Shown here: positions 1 through 6,768 of the stretch, in pieces | Layout of the letters: every line of letters starts with the position of its first letter | How positions within the stretch are numbered: the stretch's first letter is position 1 | Assembly (NCBI GenBank): GCA_035623275.1 | Contig: DASPTT010000163.1 | Location: forward strand, 1 to 14,797 | DNA length: 14,797 nt | Direction of reading: 5' to 3' | From: DASPTT01 sp035623275 | Lineage (GTDB): Bacteria; Actinomycetota; Acidimicrobiia; Acidimicrobiales; UBA8190 | The notes under the pieces: generated by a model | The model's database searches: none | What the model was told of the DNA's origin: nothing | What the model saw: the letters and a program-made list of their open reading frames with translations, nothing else | Translations under genes and position numbers: made by a program

Positions 1-1
1 A

Positions 2-715
2 CGCCACGCCGCGAGCCTTCAGGATCTCCTCCACCTCGTCATAGCGCTCATCGAGGCGGCCGATCGCCTCCATCCAGTGCTGAATGTCGCGACCCCGGTA
101 CATCCGAGGCATGCGGACGTGCTCACCCACCGACAAGTACACCTGGCGACCCGACAACTGGATCTCCTCGGCCAACTGGATACCGGTAGCCGCCGCGCCA
201 ACCACGAGCACTCCTCCTTCCGGCAGCTGGCCGGGATTCCGGTACCGCAGTGGGTTCACCGTCGCGACGGCTTCGGGTACGGCATCGGCAAACGGCGGGA
301 TGCTCGGGACGTTGCACGCACCGCCTGCGAGCGCGACACACCGGCATCGCCACGTGCCTTCCGTCGTGACGATGTCGTAACCATCGTCCGCCGCTCGCAC
401 CGATGTCACTGCCGTGCCCGTCCGTACTGGCGCTCGGACGGTGTCGGCGTAGTGCTGGATGAATGCCGCGATCTCCGCGCCGGTCATGAATCCGTCGGGT
501 TCGTCACCCTCGTAGCTGCAACCAGGCAGACGCGTCTGCCAGTTCGGGGTCAGCAACGTGAACGAGTCCCACCGTTGGTTGAGCCACGAGCTTGCCACCT
601 CGTCCCGTTCGAGCACGATGTGGTCGATGGCGCCGTCCGCCAGTCGCTTGCTCATCGCCAAGCCGCTGTGTCCGGCCCCGATGATGACTGCGGTAATCCG
701 GTGATCGGGTCGCAC
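2..715 (-). CDS. Flavin-containing monooxygenase / NAD(P)-FAD oxidoreductase, C-terminus beyond window
   Basis: The reverse strand stays open from a GTG at 715 to the left edge, giving 238 codons of a protein whose C-terminus is outside the window. It opens with a dinucleotide-binding fold: hydrophobic strand ITAVII, then GAGHSG at residues 13-18 and the acidic ribose-binding residue in VLERD at 34-38. A second Rossmann motif, VVGAAATG, lies at 171-178. This two-Rossmann layout is typical of class B flavoprotein monooxygenases and related NAD(P)-binding oxidoreductases. The MYRGRDI stretch near 205-211 also occurs in actinobacterial members. I do not see the Baeyer-Villiger fingerprint (FxGxxxHxxxW), so the substrate is unknown. 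The start is the only GTG or ATG before an in-frame TGA pair upstream. GATACT at 722-727 lies 6 bases before it, so the mRNA may be leaderless. The first GAGHSG is intact; the second motif has Ala in place of the central Gly. Confidence 0.8.
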   Translation of the reverse strand, partial: MRPDHRITAVIIGAGHSGLAMSKRLADGAIDHIVLERDEVASSWLNQRWDSFTLLTPNWQTRLPGCSYEGDEPDGFMTGAEIAAFIQHYADTVRAPVRTGTAVTSVRAADDGYDIVTTEGTWRCRCVALAGGACNVPSIPPFADAVPEAVATVNPLRYRNPGQLPEGGVLVVGAAATGIQLAEEIQLSGRQVYLSVGEHVRMPRMYRGRDIQHWMEAIGRLDERYDEVEEILKARGVA

Positions 716-860
716 GCTGTCAGTATCCCACCCGACAGGTGCACCGAACGTCAGCTTTGTTAGTCATCATCGAGACGACCGTCGCTTTCGTCACCGCTCC
801 GCGGCGCGACAGATCGACGGCTCGCTGGACAGTAGATCGGAAATTGCGAAGACAGAATGT

Positions 861-1748
861 TCAGCACACGGCCAGAGTGCGGGCCGTCACCACGTGATAG
901 AGCCCCGACCCATGCTCATAGCGTCCCACGGTCGAGAAATACCGATTACCCGCCTCTTGTGTCGAGACGTCCTTTATCAACTGGAAACCATGGGCCTCGA
1001 GGAAACTCACGATCTCGGTCGGAGCGATGCCGAAGCTCCAGGGCTCGCCCCGCTTCCTCGCTCCTCTGAGCCACCGCTCAGCCTCCGGGAAGCTTGGCGA
1101 CCCGTCGGTTATCACGGACTTGTCGACATAGGTGAACAGGAGGGAGCTCTCCGAGTGGCTCAGATTTCGGATCACCTTGAGTGTTGCGGTGACCGCTTCC
1201 GCGGACAGGTACTGGGTTACCCCCTCCCAGAGAAAGAGCGTCGTCTGCTCAGTTGAGAACCCGGCTCCCACGAGTGCCTCGGCCAGATCGTCGGTTTCGA
1301 AGTCGACCGGTACGAACAGGACTCCGCTCGATTGGGCGACCAGGGCGGCTGCCAGGCCAGACCGCTTGGCGATCTGGGTATCTGGATGGTCGACCTCGAA
1401 GACCTGGCGCGCCGACAGACAGCCCAGTCGATAGGGCCTGGTGTCGAATCCGGCACCCAGGATCACGATCTGGTCCGCCGCGGGCGCGAGCTCCTCGACG
1501 AGATCGTCGATGAGGCGGGTCCGGGCAATGGCAGATGCGCGGGGACCCGGCCCGCCGATGAGGTCGTAGACGGTTGCGATGCCCATGCGGATGGGCGCAA
1601 AGCGGGCCGCGCTGAGTGCGATGCGCCAGCTCGGCGAGACGAACGAACGGGCGAAGGGGTCATCGAACAGGCGCTTCCCCGAGGGCCGGGAAGATTCCAG
1701 CCCCCGCTGGACGGCCATGAGCTCAGCAGTCCGACTGGCTCCTTCCAT
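861..1748 (-). CDS. SAM-dependent methyltransferase, TIGR00027 / leucine carboxyl methyltransferase-like
   Basis: This 295-residue protein has the signatures of the TIGR00027 branch of the LCM (Ppm1-like) class I methyltransferases, which are abundant in mycobacteria and other actinobacteria. The N-terminus reads SRTAELMAVQRGLES, followed by KRLFDDPFA. The SAM-binding glycine loop ILGAGFDTRPYRL is at 96-108, the acidic strand end FEVDHPDTQ at 117-125, and the family hallmark LFLWEGVTQYLS at 171-182. Length fits the family (about 280-310). It should act in the cytoplasm, moving a methyl group from S-adenosylmethionine to an acceptor that is unknown for most members. It is divergent from a TetR regulator across only 26 bp, so that regulator very probably controls it. 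The ATG at 1748 matches the family start, and the lack of a Shine-Dalgarno suggests a leaderless transcript. Family assignment is firm; the substrate is not known. Confidence 0.9.
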   Translation of the reverse strand: MEGASRTAELMAVQRGLESSRPSGKRLFDDPFARSFVSPSWRIALSAARFAPIRMGIATVYDLIGGPGPRASAIARTRLIDDLVEELAPAADQIVILGAGFDTRPYRLGCLSARQVFEVDHPDTQIAKRSGLAAALVAQSSGVLFVPVDFETDDLAEALVGAGFSTEQTTLFLWEGVTQYLSAEAVTATLKVIRNLSHSESSLLFTYVDKSVITDGSPSFPEAERWLRGARKRGEPWSFGIAPTEIVSFLEAHGFQLIKDVSTQEAGNRYFSTVGRYEHGSGLYHVVTARTLAVC

Positions 1749-1774
1749 AAATATGTAGCTTATACTAACCCCTG
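1749..1774. promoter_or_regulatory. Divergent promoter region with candidate TetR operator
   Basis: Only 26 AT-rich bases separate the two divergent ATGs. On the plus strand TATACT (1761-1766) is a near-consensus -10 box 8 bases before the regulator's ATG at 1775. On the minus strand TACATA, and overlapping AT-rich hexamers, lie just before the ATG at 1748. Neither gene has room for a Shine-Dalgarno, so both transcripts would be leaderless or nearly so. The imperfect palindrome TAGctTAtaCTA (1757-1768) overlaps the -10 region and is a plausible TetR-type operator. Function is inferred from position. Confidence 0.55.
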
Positions 1775-2341
1775 ATGGGAAGGCCAGCGCGAATCGACAG
1801 GGCGCAAGTCTTGGCCGAAGCGCTCTCTTTGGCGGACGAGCAGGGCCTCGAGGCCTTGACCATGGGGTTGCTGGCTGAACGTCTCGAGGTGACCCCGATG
1901 GCGCTGTATCGCCACGTGGGCAACAAAGCCGATCTGCTGGACGGATTGGTGGAGTTGCTCCTCACTGAGTTCCCCCCACCTTCAGCGGAGATGAACTGGT
2001 CAGAGCGCTTGTCGGCTCTGGCCGGCGGCATTCGGGCATCGGCGCGCCGCCACCCGGCCGTTTTCCCCCTCCTACTCCAGCGACCCGCGTCCACGCCGCA
2101 AGGCCGGAGAACCAGGGAGGCCGTTTACCAGGCTCTGGCCGAGGCCGGTATCGCTGAGGATCGACTCGCTCAGGTGGAACGGCTCGTCAGCACCGCGATC
2201 CTGGGCTTTGCCGTGAGCGAGGTGGCGGGACGATTCCGCAACCAGTCGCGCCGGCAGCTTGATGCGGACTTCGAGGTCCTCCGAGCACTGTTGAGCGAGT
2301 TCATCCAGTCTCAAAGCTCAAATGATGCCGTACGCAGTTGA
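1775..2341 (+). CDS. TetR/AcrR-family transcriptional regulator
   Basis: This 188-residue protein has a standard TetR N-terminal DNA-binding domain: an arm MGRPARIDR, helix 1 at about 10-24, and the helix-turn-helix at about 30-50 ending in the signature PMALYRHVGNK, followed by DLLDGL. The remaining helical region (about 70-185) resembles the TetR_C_1 ligand-binding fold, including a segment GFAVSEVAGRFR. Members are dimeric repressors that leave DNA on binding a small molecule. The divergent methyltransferase gene starts 26 bp away, which is the classic layout for local autoregulation and control of the neighbour. The ATG at 1775 gives the expected N-terminus and leaves no room for a ribosome binding site, so translation is probably leaderless. 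The inducer is unknown. Confidence 0.92.
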   Translation: MGRPARIDRAQVLAEALSLADEQGLEALTMGLLAERLEVTPMALYRHVGNKADLLDGLVELLLTEFPPPSAEMNWSERLSALAGGIRASARRHPAVFPLLLQRPASTPQGRRTREAVYQALAEAGIAEDRLAQVERLVSTAILGFAVSEVAGRFRNQSRRQLDADFEVLRALLSEFIQSQSSNDAVRS

Positions 2342-2655
2342 ACACACAACGATGCATCTGAGCTGGTCGACGGTGCGTTGGCCCAGCCGTCCAGATCGAC
2401 GGCTACGTGCGTGCTGCGAGAAGCTGTCACCCGATCCATAACAGACGTTTCCGTACGCATCCCGCTCTTGACAGGGGTGCCCGGGATGTGCCGTTTGTCA
2501 GTGCCTCGGCCAAGGGACGACCCGAGCGATATCAGCAGCCCCCGGCGATCCGGGACTGGCATGAATGCCTTGCCACCAGCCAGGGGAAAGCCTCCACCCT
2601 CCGAGGATCGCCGCGCTGGCGATCAGCGCCCCCATGGAAGCCGTGCCGGGTTCGC
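2342..2655. other. Intergenic gap with no gene recognised
   Basis: This 314-base stretch lies between two genes that converge on it (the TetR gene from the left, the TIGR03086 gene from the right). Frames open across it on both strands have no start with a ribosome binding site and give Arg/Ser/Pro-rich translations typical of non-coding high-GC DNA. A weak GTTG...CAAC hairpin covers the TetR stop codon, but it has no T-run. I see no convincing RNA gene or repeat. Confidence 0.5.
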
Positions 2656-3225
2656 TCAGACCTTGCGTCCGGCAAAAGCGAGGAGCCGCACGGTGGGCGG
2701 AGCGCCCTCTGGTGCCGACTGCTCGGGGTCGAACACTCCTGGAACTCGCAGTTCGGGTCCGATCATCTGGTGACCGACTTCCAGCGCCGTCTCGACCAGT
2801 GCGGTGTCGTCGATCGTCTGACCGGTGGCGTTGGCGATGTCCGCCGCGTGGGTGAGAACGTCAAACACGGCGATGTTCAGGGCGACCCCGGCTGGCATCT
2901 CGCCGAAGGGCAACTTCACCATCTTGTCGAGCGCACCTGGTGCCTCGAACGCGGCTATGGCACGACTCGAAGCTGCTTCCCAGGCGCCCACGTAATCGTC
3001 GCCGAGGTTGTCGCCGGCCATGAGCTTGCCGAGCAGATCGTCGGGGACCGACCCTTCCTCGACGCAGACGGCGAACATGGTCGATCCGCCGGTGATGTGG
3101 TTGATCACGTCTCGAACGGTCCACTCCGTACAGGGAGACGGGAGGCCGAGTTGCGAGGGCTCGGTGCCCTTGACGACCTTGTCCGTACTGGCGATGACCT
3201 GCTTCATGAGTGCAACGTTGTCCAT
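2656..3225 (-). CDS. TIGR03086 family protein (mycothiol-dependent maleylpyruvate isomerase N-terminal / DinB-like)
   Basis: The ATG at 3225 is preceded by GAGGAGA 8 bases upstream, a strong ribosome binding site. It is preferred over an open extension to a GTG at 3297, and gives 189 residues, the usual TIGR03086 length. The sequence matches the DinB/MDMPI-N four-helix fold: LPSPCTEWTVRDVINHITGG at about 28-47, with His43 as a metal-ligand position, and FDVLTHAADIANATGQ at about 121-136, with His126. These are the conserved blocks of the family (usually VxNHxxGG and DxxxHxWDLAxATG). Relatives bind a divalent metal and some use mycothiol as thiol cofactor, which is in line with an actinobacterial host. 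The exact reaction for TIGR03086 members is unknown. The Trp usually seen after the second His is Ala here. It could be co-transcribed with the ABM gene 156 bp upstream on the same strand, but the spacing allows its own promoter. Confidence 0.85.
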   Translation of the reverse strand: MDNVALMKQVIASTDKVVKGTEPSQLGLPSPCTEWTVRDVINHITGGSTMFAVCVEEGSVPDDLLGKLMAGDNLGDDYVGAWEAASSRAIAAFEAPGALDKMVKLPFGEMPAGVALNIAVFDVLTHAADIANATGQTIDDTALVETALEVGHQMIGPELRVPGVFDPEQSAPEGAPPTVRLLAFAGRKV

Positions 3226-3293
3226 GACTGTCTCCTCGTCAGCCGAGTGCGAGGGTGTCGATGGCACCTCCGCCTTGGGTGCCGGCAGCATAT

Positions 3294-3318
3294 CCACAAA
3301 GACTCGCCCGTCTTGTGG
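3294..3318. other. Inverted repeat (hairpin) between ABM and TIGR03086 genes
   Basis: CCACAAaGAC, six loop bases, then GTCTTGTGG forms a 9-bp stem with one bulged A. It sits between two minus-strand genes, 63 bases after the ABM gene stop and 69 bases before the TIGR03086 start. No T-run follows on either strand, so it could be an operator or a U-poor terminator. It overlaps the open 5' extension of the downstream gene, which argues against that extension being coding. Confidence 0.4.
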
Positions 3319-3381
3319 AGGTGACCCGGCATGCTGATTCGTGGCCTGCTGGCCAGTCCAGGGACGACCTGAGAGCAGGCG

Positions 3382-3720
3382 TCAAGCCGAGCCGCTCTCT
3401 GGAACCGACATTTCGGCCAGGAGGGACCACTCCATCCCAGGTAGCTCGGCGTACAGGATCTCTGGGGTATCAACCAACATCGATGGCGCCTGCCGGATGG
3501 CTTCTTTGAAATGCTCAGAGTTGACGTGCTCAGCGCCGGCATCAGCGTCGCGGAATCCTTCGATGAGTACGAACCGATCCGGGTTCTCGACGTTCCGGGA
3601 CCACTCAAACCAAAGGTTGCCCGGCTCCTGGCGAGTGGCCTGGGTGAAGGCGCTTATGCGATCGATCCACTCGTCGCTGCAATCAGGTCGCACGTTGAAC
3701 TTCACGACGATCGAGATCAT
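3382..3720 (-). CDS. Putative quinol monooxygenase / antibiotic biosynthesis monooxygenase (ABM) domain protein
   Basis: This 112-residue protein fits the single-domain ABM family (YgiN-like), small dimeric ferredoxin-fold proteins. The opening strand MISIVVKFNVRP, the helix with the TRQEPGNLWFEW core (about 29-40), the third strand DRFVLIEGFRD (about 48-58), and the helix AEHVNSEHFKEAI (about 63-75) with its conserved His residues all fall where expected. Members act as cofactor-free oxygenases on quinols or polyketide-like aromatics, or on reactive aldehydes; the substrate here is not predictable. The ATG at 3720 has GGAGG 6 bases upstream. It lies upstream of the TIGR03086 gene on the same strand; both belong to families often linked to aromatic compound turnover, though a joint pathway is only inferred. 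Confidence 0.88.
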   Translation of the reverse strand: MISIVVKFNVRPDCSDEWIDRISAFTQATRQEPGNLWFEWSRNVENPDRFVLIEGFRDADAGAEHVNSEHFKEAIRQAPSMLVDTPEILYAELPGMEWSLLAEMSVPESGSA

Positions 3721-3967
3721 GAGACCTCCATATCTATGGGAAAGAGAGATAGCGCGGCCATGACCGGCACATCATTCGACCAACGGTACCTGTTCGGCAC
3801 CCGACTGCAACGTGCCGGGGGAGGTCGATCAGGGTTGGCGGCCGACCGTTCGCGATCAACGCCCGTGAGCGATCCAGGGTGTTTCCAGGCCTCCAGGCTG
3901 GGCTGGTGACGGATCTGTACCGAGCGCACCCCGGCAATTCACCGGTTCCCGGTCGTTCCCTGAGCGG

Positions 3968-4429
3968 CTACCCGGCCGCGCCCTGGTCCGAGCCGGCCCC
4001 GAGCGCGTCGCGGATCTCCTCGATCGCCTTGGCCTCGGGCGAGCTCACGTCCTGCCCCCCTTCGCGGTGCGCGGCGGCCACCTTTTCCGCCAGAGTGAGC
4101 ACGAACCTGCGATAGTCCCCGACCTCCTCGGGTGTGGCCTTCAGCGCGACCAGCCCCACCGCCTCGCGCACATGGGCCAGCGCGGCAACCCGCTGTTCGT
4201 CGACCGAGCCGTGGTGGGTGCGGTCGACCTTAGGCTTCGACGACACCACCGCGTCGAGGAGCTCGCTCGCTCCGTGAGCGGCGCGGGCCTCGGCGTAGGC
4301 CTTGGACATGGCGAAGGTCTCCCGGAACATGCCCCCCGGTGACGCGGTCACGACGAGGAAGCCTGCACTGGTGGGCCCTTCCACCACGCTGGTCCACTCG
4401 TCGTCGGTGAATACGGACTTGTCGGTCAT
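3968..4429 (-). CDS. Conserved-looking hypothetical protein, 153 residues
   Basis: I do not recognise a named family. The start is set at the ATG at 4429, giving MTDKSVFTDDEW. The same frame stays open upstream to 4639 but that part is Arg/Pro/Gly-rich and looks untranslated. The protein is acidic at the N-terminus, then has a short hydrophobic segment AGFLVVTA (about 22-29) followed by a Gly-containing turn ASPGGMFRE. The rest is mostly amphipathic helices rich in Ala, Glu and Lys, such as the SKAYAEARAAHGASELLDAV region and a C-terminal DYRRFVLTLAEKVAAAHREG. There are no cysteines, signal peptide or transmembrane helix, so it is probably cytoplasmic. It has the look of a conserved actinobacterial protein of unknown role. 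The flanking gaps (247 bp to the ABM gene and 206 bp to the hydrolase) suggest it is transcribed alone. No strong Shine-Dalgarno precedes the ATG. Confidence 0.75.
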   Translation of the reverse strand: MTDKSVFTDDEWTSVVEGPTSAGFLVVTASPGGMFRETFAMSKAYAEARAAHGASELLDAVVSSKPKVDRTHHGSVDEQRVAALAHVREAVGLVALKATPEEVGDYRRFVLTLAEKVAAAHREGGQDVSSPEAKAIEEIRDALGAGSDQGAAG

Positions 4430-4635
4430 GTCGCCAACACTACCGACGTCGACCACAATGGGCAGCGGCTCGACAGGAAGCGGGCCGGGCCTCCGCGAAC
4501 ACCCGTTCCCGATCCAGATGTGCCGGACCCGGTCACCCTGCCCAACGGACCACCCCAACCTGAAATGACAGGCCGGCGTTTGAGGACGCTCTCGCTCTCC
4601 AGGTGCTCCTACTGCTCGGGGAGCCTCTTCGCGTC

Positions 4636-5454
4636 TCAATGCCGTCCGAAGTAGTCGACTAGCACTTCCGAGACCGGGCCCGAGTGGGTGAAAAAGCCCA
4701 AGTGGCTCGCTCCGGCGATTTCGGCGTACTCGGCCCCTGGGATCATTTGGGCCGCCTCACGGGCCCGGGCCGGCGGCGAGTCGATGTCGTATTCGAAGCT
4801 CATTACGAGGCATGGAACAGTGATCGCTGGCCAAGCGCTGGTTCGCGCCGGATCGGTGGACCAAGCGAGTGCCGCTTCGAACTGGCCGAGGCGCCCTGGG
4901 TTTGACCACACCTCGAGGTCGCCGACTATTTCCAGCCAACCGTCGATTACCTCGTCGTTCTGGAGGTCGTGGTAGGGCAAGTACCGGATGGTTTCGAGTG
5001 CGTAATAGAGGCGAGGTAGCTCGACCTCTGACGCCGCGAGGTCGCGTTCAAGCCTCGTAATGGCCTTCTCCCAAGAAGTGGGGCGGTTGGCGCTTCCCAT
5101 GAGAGCCGCCGCCCTTACCCGCTGGGGGTGCGCGATGGTGAGGGTTTCCGCGATCCATCCGCCAAGCGAGTGACCGGCCACCCGAATGGGTTCGGAGATT
5201 CCGAGGTGGTCGAGAAGACCGATCGCATCGTCGGCCATCTGAGAAACTGAGTAAGGCGCCGGCGGCATGGAACTCGGTGGGACACCGCGGTTATCGAAAA
5301 GGATGACCTGGTAACCGGCGAGGGTGAGCGCTGGGGCCAAACCGATCTGAAAGGCAGCGGCAGGTTGACCACACCCGGCGACGAGTAGGAGAGGCTCCCC
5401 TTGGCCGATGACTTCATAAGCGAGAGTGACGTGGTCGAGCTCGACCTCTGGCAC
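4636..5454 (-). CDS. Alpha/beta-fold hydrolase
   Basis: This 272-residue protein has the canonical alpha/beta hydrolase layout. The oxyanion region is in LLLVAGCGQ (22-30), followed by the strand VILFDNRGVPPS at 50-61. The nucleophile elbow GHSLGG at 94-99 places Ser96 as catalytic residue. The acid is probably Asp223 or Asp225 in FEYDIDSPPAR, and the base is His251 in GASHLGFFTH. The architecture resembles the PcaD/chloroperoxidase-like group, soluble enzymes that cleave esters or lactones or act on C-C bonds; the substrate cannot be told. The GTG start at 5454 has GGGGAGGAA about 3 bases upstream, a strong ribosome binding site. All catalytic positions are intact, and length is normal. No close operon partner is seen. 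Confidence 0.93.
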   Translation of the reverse strand: MPEVELDHVTLAYEVIGQGEPLLLVAGCGQPAAAFQIGLAPALTLAGYQVILFDNRGVPPSSMPPAPYSVSQMADDAIGLLDHLGISEPIRVAGHSLGGWIAETLTIAHPQRVRAAALMGSANRPTSWEKAITRLERDLAASEVELPRLYYALETIRYLPYHDLQNDEVIDGWLEIVGDLEVWSNPGRLGQFEAALAWSTDPARTSAWPAITVPCLVMSFEYDIDSPPARAREAAQMIPGAEYAEIAGASHLGFFTHSGPVSEVLVDYFGRH

Positions 5455-5706
5455 GCTTCCTCCCCTGGTTGCTCGGGCCTTCGCCCAAGCAGTTGTACGG
5501 GCGTGGATGGTACCGAATCAGGAGAGCTAGAACAGCACTTTGAGTGATGCAAGCGCGCCGTCTACTCGGCCCATGCGACGAGCCCGACCCGATCAGACAC
5601 CCGATCTATAACGACGGCGCCGAGCGATCCCGATGGGCCTCGGCCTGGCTGACCTGGCGGGAAGAGCGGAGGCACCGTCCGACCACCGGCATCAATACAG
5701 GGTGGG

Positions 5707-6060
5707 TCAAGGCTCGATGCAGCGAACGTTCACGGTCTTCGTCTGTCCAGCCGTCACTGTCGCCGTCGCCGAGCAGTTGGGCGCAGCGGAAGCCCGCAGG
5801 GTGTATGTCCCCGCGGGCTCGGTGAAGCGATGGGTCCCGCCTGCTGGCACCCGTTGAGCAACCATCCCGCCCATTGCCGAGATAATCATGACCGTGGTTG
5901 GGAACCGGGCTACGGACGGGGGGTGAGCAGGGGGAACCGGGAAGGAGATGAGGACGTGGCCCTCGATTGTGCCCGTGTTGCTGCTGCATCCCGACAGAGC
6001 GAGCGAAAAGGCAGGAAGCAGCGCTAGGACAGCAATGGCCTTCCGAGCGGTAGCCCGCAT
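5707..6060 (-). CDS. Small secreted lipoprotein, carboxypeptidase-regulatory-like fold
   Basis: The ATG at 6060 gives a 117-residue protein with a lipoprotein signal peptide: positive n-region MRATARK, hydrophobic core AIAVLALLPAFSLA, and lipobox LSGC with Cys25 as the probable lipidated residue. Upstream sequence in the same frame is open to 6357 but lacks coding character, so the signal peptide defines the start. The mature part begins TGTIEGHVLISFP and ends in TYTLRASAAPNCSATATVTAG and a KTVNVRC strand. This beta-strand pattern (GxV...; GTYTLxA...; G.T.TVxV) resembles carboxypeptidase regulatory-like (transthyretin-like) domains. Two cysteines, in PNCSA and VRCIEP, could form a disulfide. 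It would be anchored outside the membrane; its function is unknown. No strong ribosome binding site or clear promoter was seen. Confidence 0.75.
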   Translation of the reverse strand: MRATARKAIAVLALLPAFSLALSGCSSNTGTIEGHVLISFPVPPAHPPSVARFPTTVMIISAMGGMVAQRVPAGGTHRFTEPAGTYTLRASAAPNCSATATVTAGQTKTVNVRCIEP

Positions 6061-6768
6061 GCCCAGTTGGTGACGTGAATCGAGCCGGATCAACCGGCAT
6101 AGTCTGCCAAGGGTGCAAATGACCCGGCCGGGCATCCGGGAAGCCGGCCCAGGGTGACCTGAGCGGCATACTCGGTGTCGTGCCAGAGCGTGACCTCTCA
6201 GCCCTGCCCGATGACCTCCGCGCTTCCGCCATCTTCGCCAACGAGGGGCAGGAGGTGATGTGGCCAAGGACCTTCGGAGTGATGGGGAGGGCTCCACGCC
6301 GCCCGGTGTCTCGACCGAGATTCCTTGGAGCGCCTTCCGAGCGGTGATGGTGACCACGTTGAGGTAGCAAGAAGCGAGGCGCTGCGTGCTCTCGACCGGC
6401 TGCGGGCCGACACCGATCTGGACGCATACAGGTGGGTTCTCGTCACCTGGTAGGCCATCCGGTAAGTGCCTGATCCTGCGCTCCCCGCTACGGGCGCCTG
6501 GGGACCCGAGACGACCGGTAATCCCGCCTGACGGGTGGCCGGCTTGCTGCCGTCACCGGGATCGGCGCTTATCGCTCGGTCCACCTTCGATACATCCGGC
6601 GCGAATACAGGGCGGTCCCAGGGCCAAGACACCGAGCCACGATCACATATCGCACAGCACATTGGACGGCACGGGGGATCCAGTGGGCTCGACTTGGTCG
6701 GGCAAATCCCGCGCGGCGGGATGGACTAAGCGGTCCCGATGACCCTTGGCCGACCGGCTTCGCCTGTT
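6061..6768. other. 708-base gap, only a degenerate ORF seen
   Basis: This is the longest stretch without an intact gene in the left part of the window. The piece 6180-6453 reads like a frameshifted small gene on the plus strand and is listed separately. The rest (6061-6179 and 6454-6768) shows no start with a ribosome binding site, no RNA gene, no tandem repeat and no clear hairpin followed by a T-run. The open frames of about 120-150 codons crossing it give Arg/Ser/Pro-rich translations and look like chance. Confidence 0.45.
6180..6453 (+). pseudogene. Frameshifted remnant of a small unknown gene
   Basis: Two adjacent plus-strand frames together look protein-like. The first, from a GTG at 6180, reads PERDLSALPDDLRASAIFAN then EGQEVMWP before drifting into Arg/Pro-rich sequence and stopping at 6347. 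The second frame opens after a TGA at 6280-6282 and continues as DHVEVARSEALRALDRLRAD and DAYRWVLVTW, ending at a TAG at 6451-6453. Codon third positions look GC-rich on either side of the switch. A single-base frame change around 6265-6300 would join them into a protein of about 90 residues. I do not recognise the family. There is no ribosome binding site at the GTG, and the gene would point against its minus-strand neighbours. The alternative is two chance ORFs. Confidence 0.35.

Noticed and set aside
77..763. 228-codon plus-strand ORF opposite the flavin monooxygenase
   Set aside because: The minus strand in this stretch encodes a clear two-Rossmann flavoprotein; the plus-strand frame is its shadow, with low-complexity Arg/His content.
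2407..3324. 305-codon plus-strand ORF over the gap and the TIGR03086 gene
   Set aside because: It is antisense to a gene with a strong ribosome binding site and conserved family motifs, and it has no domain of its own.
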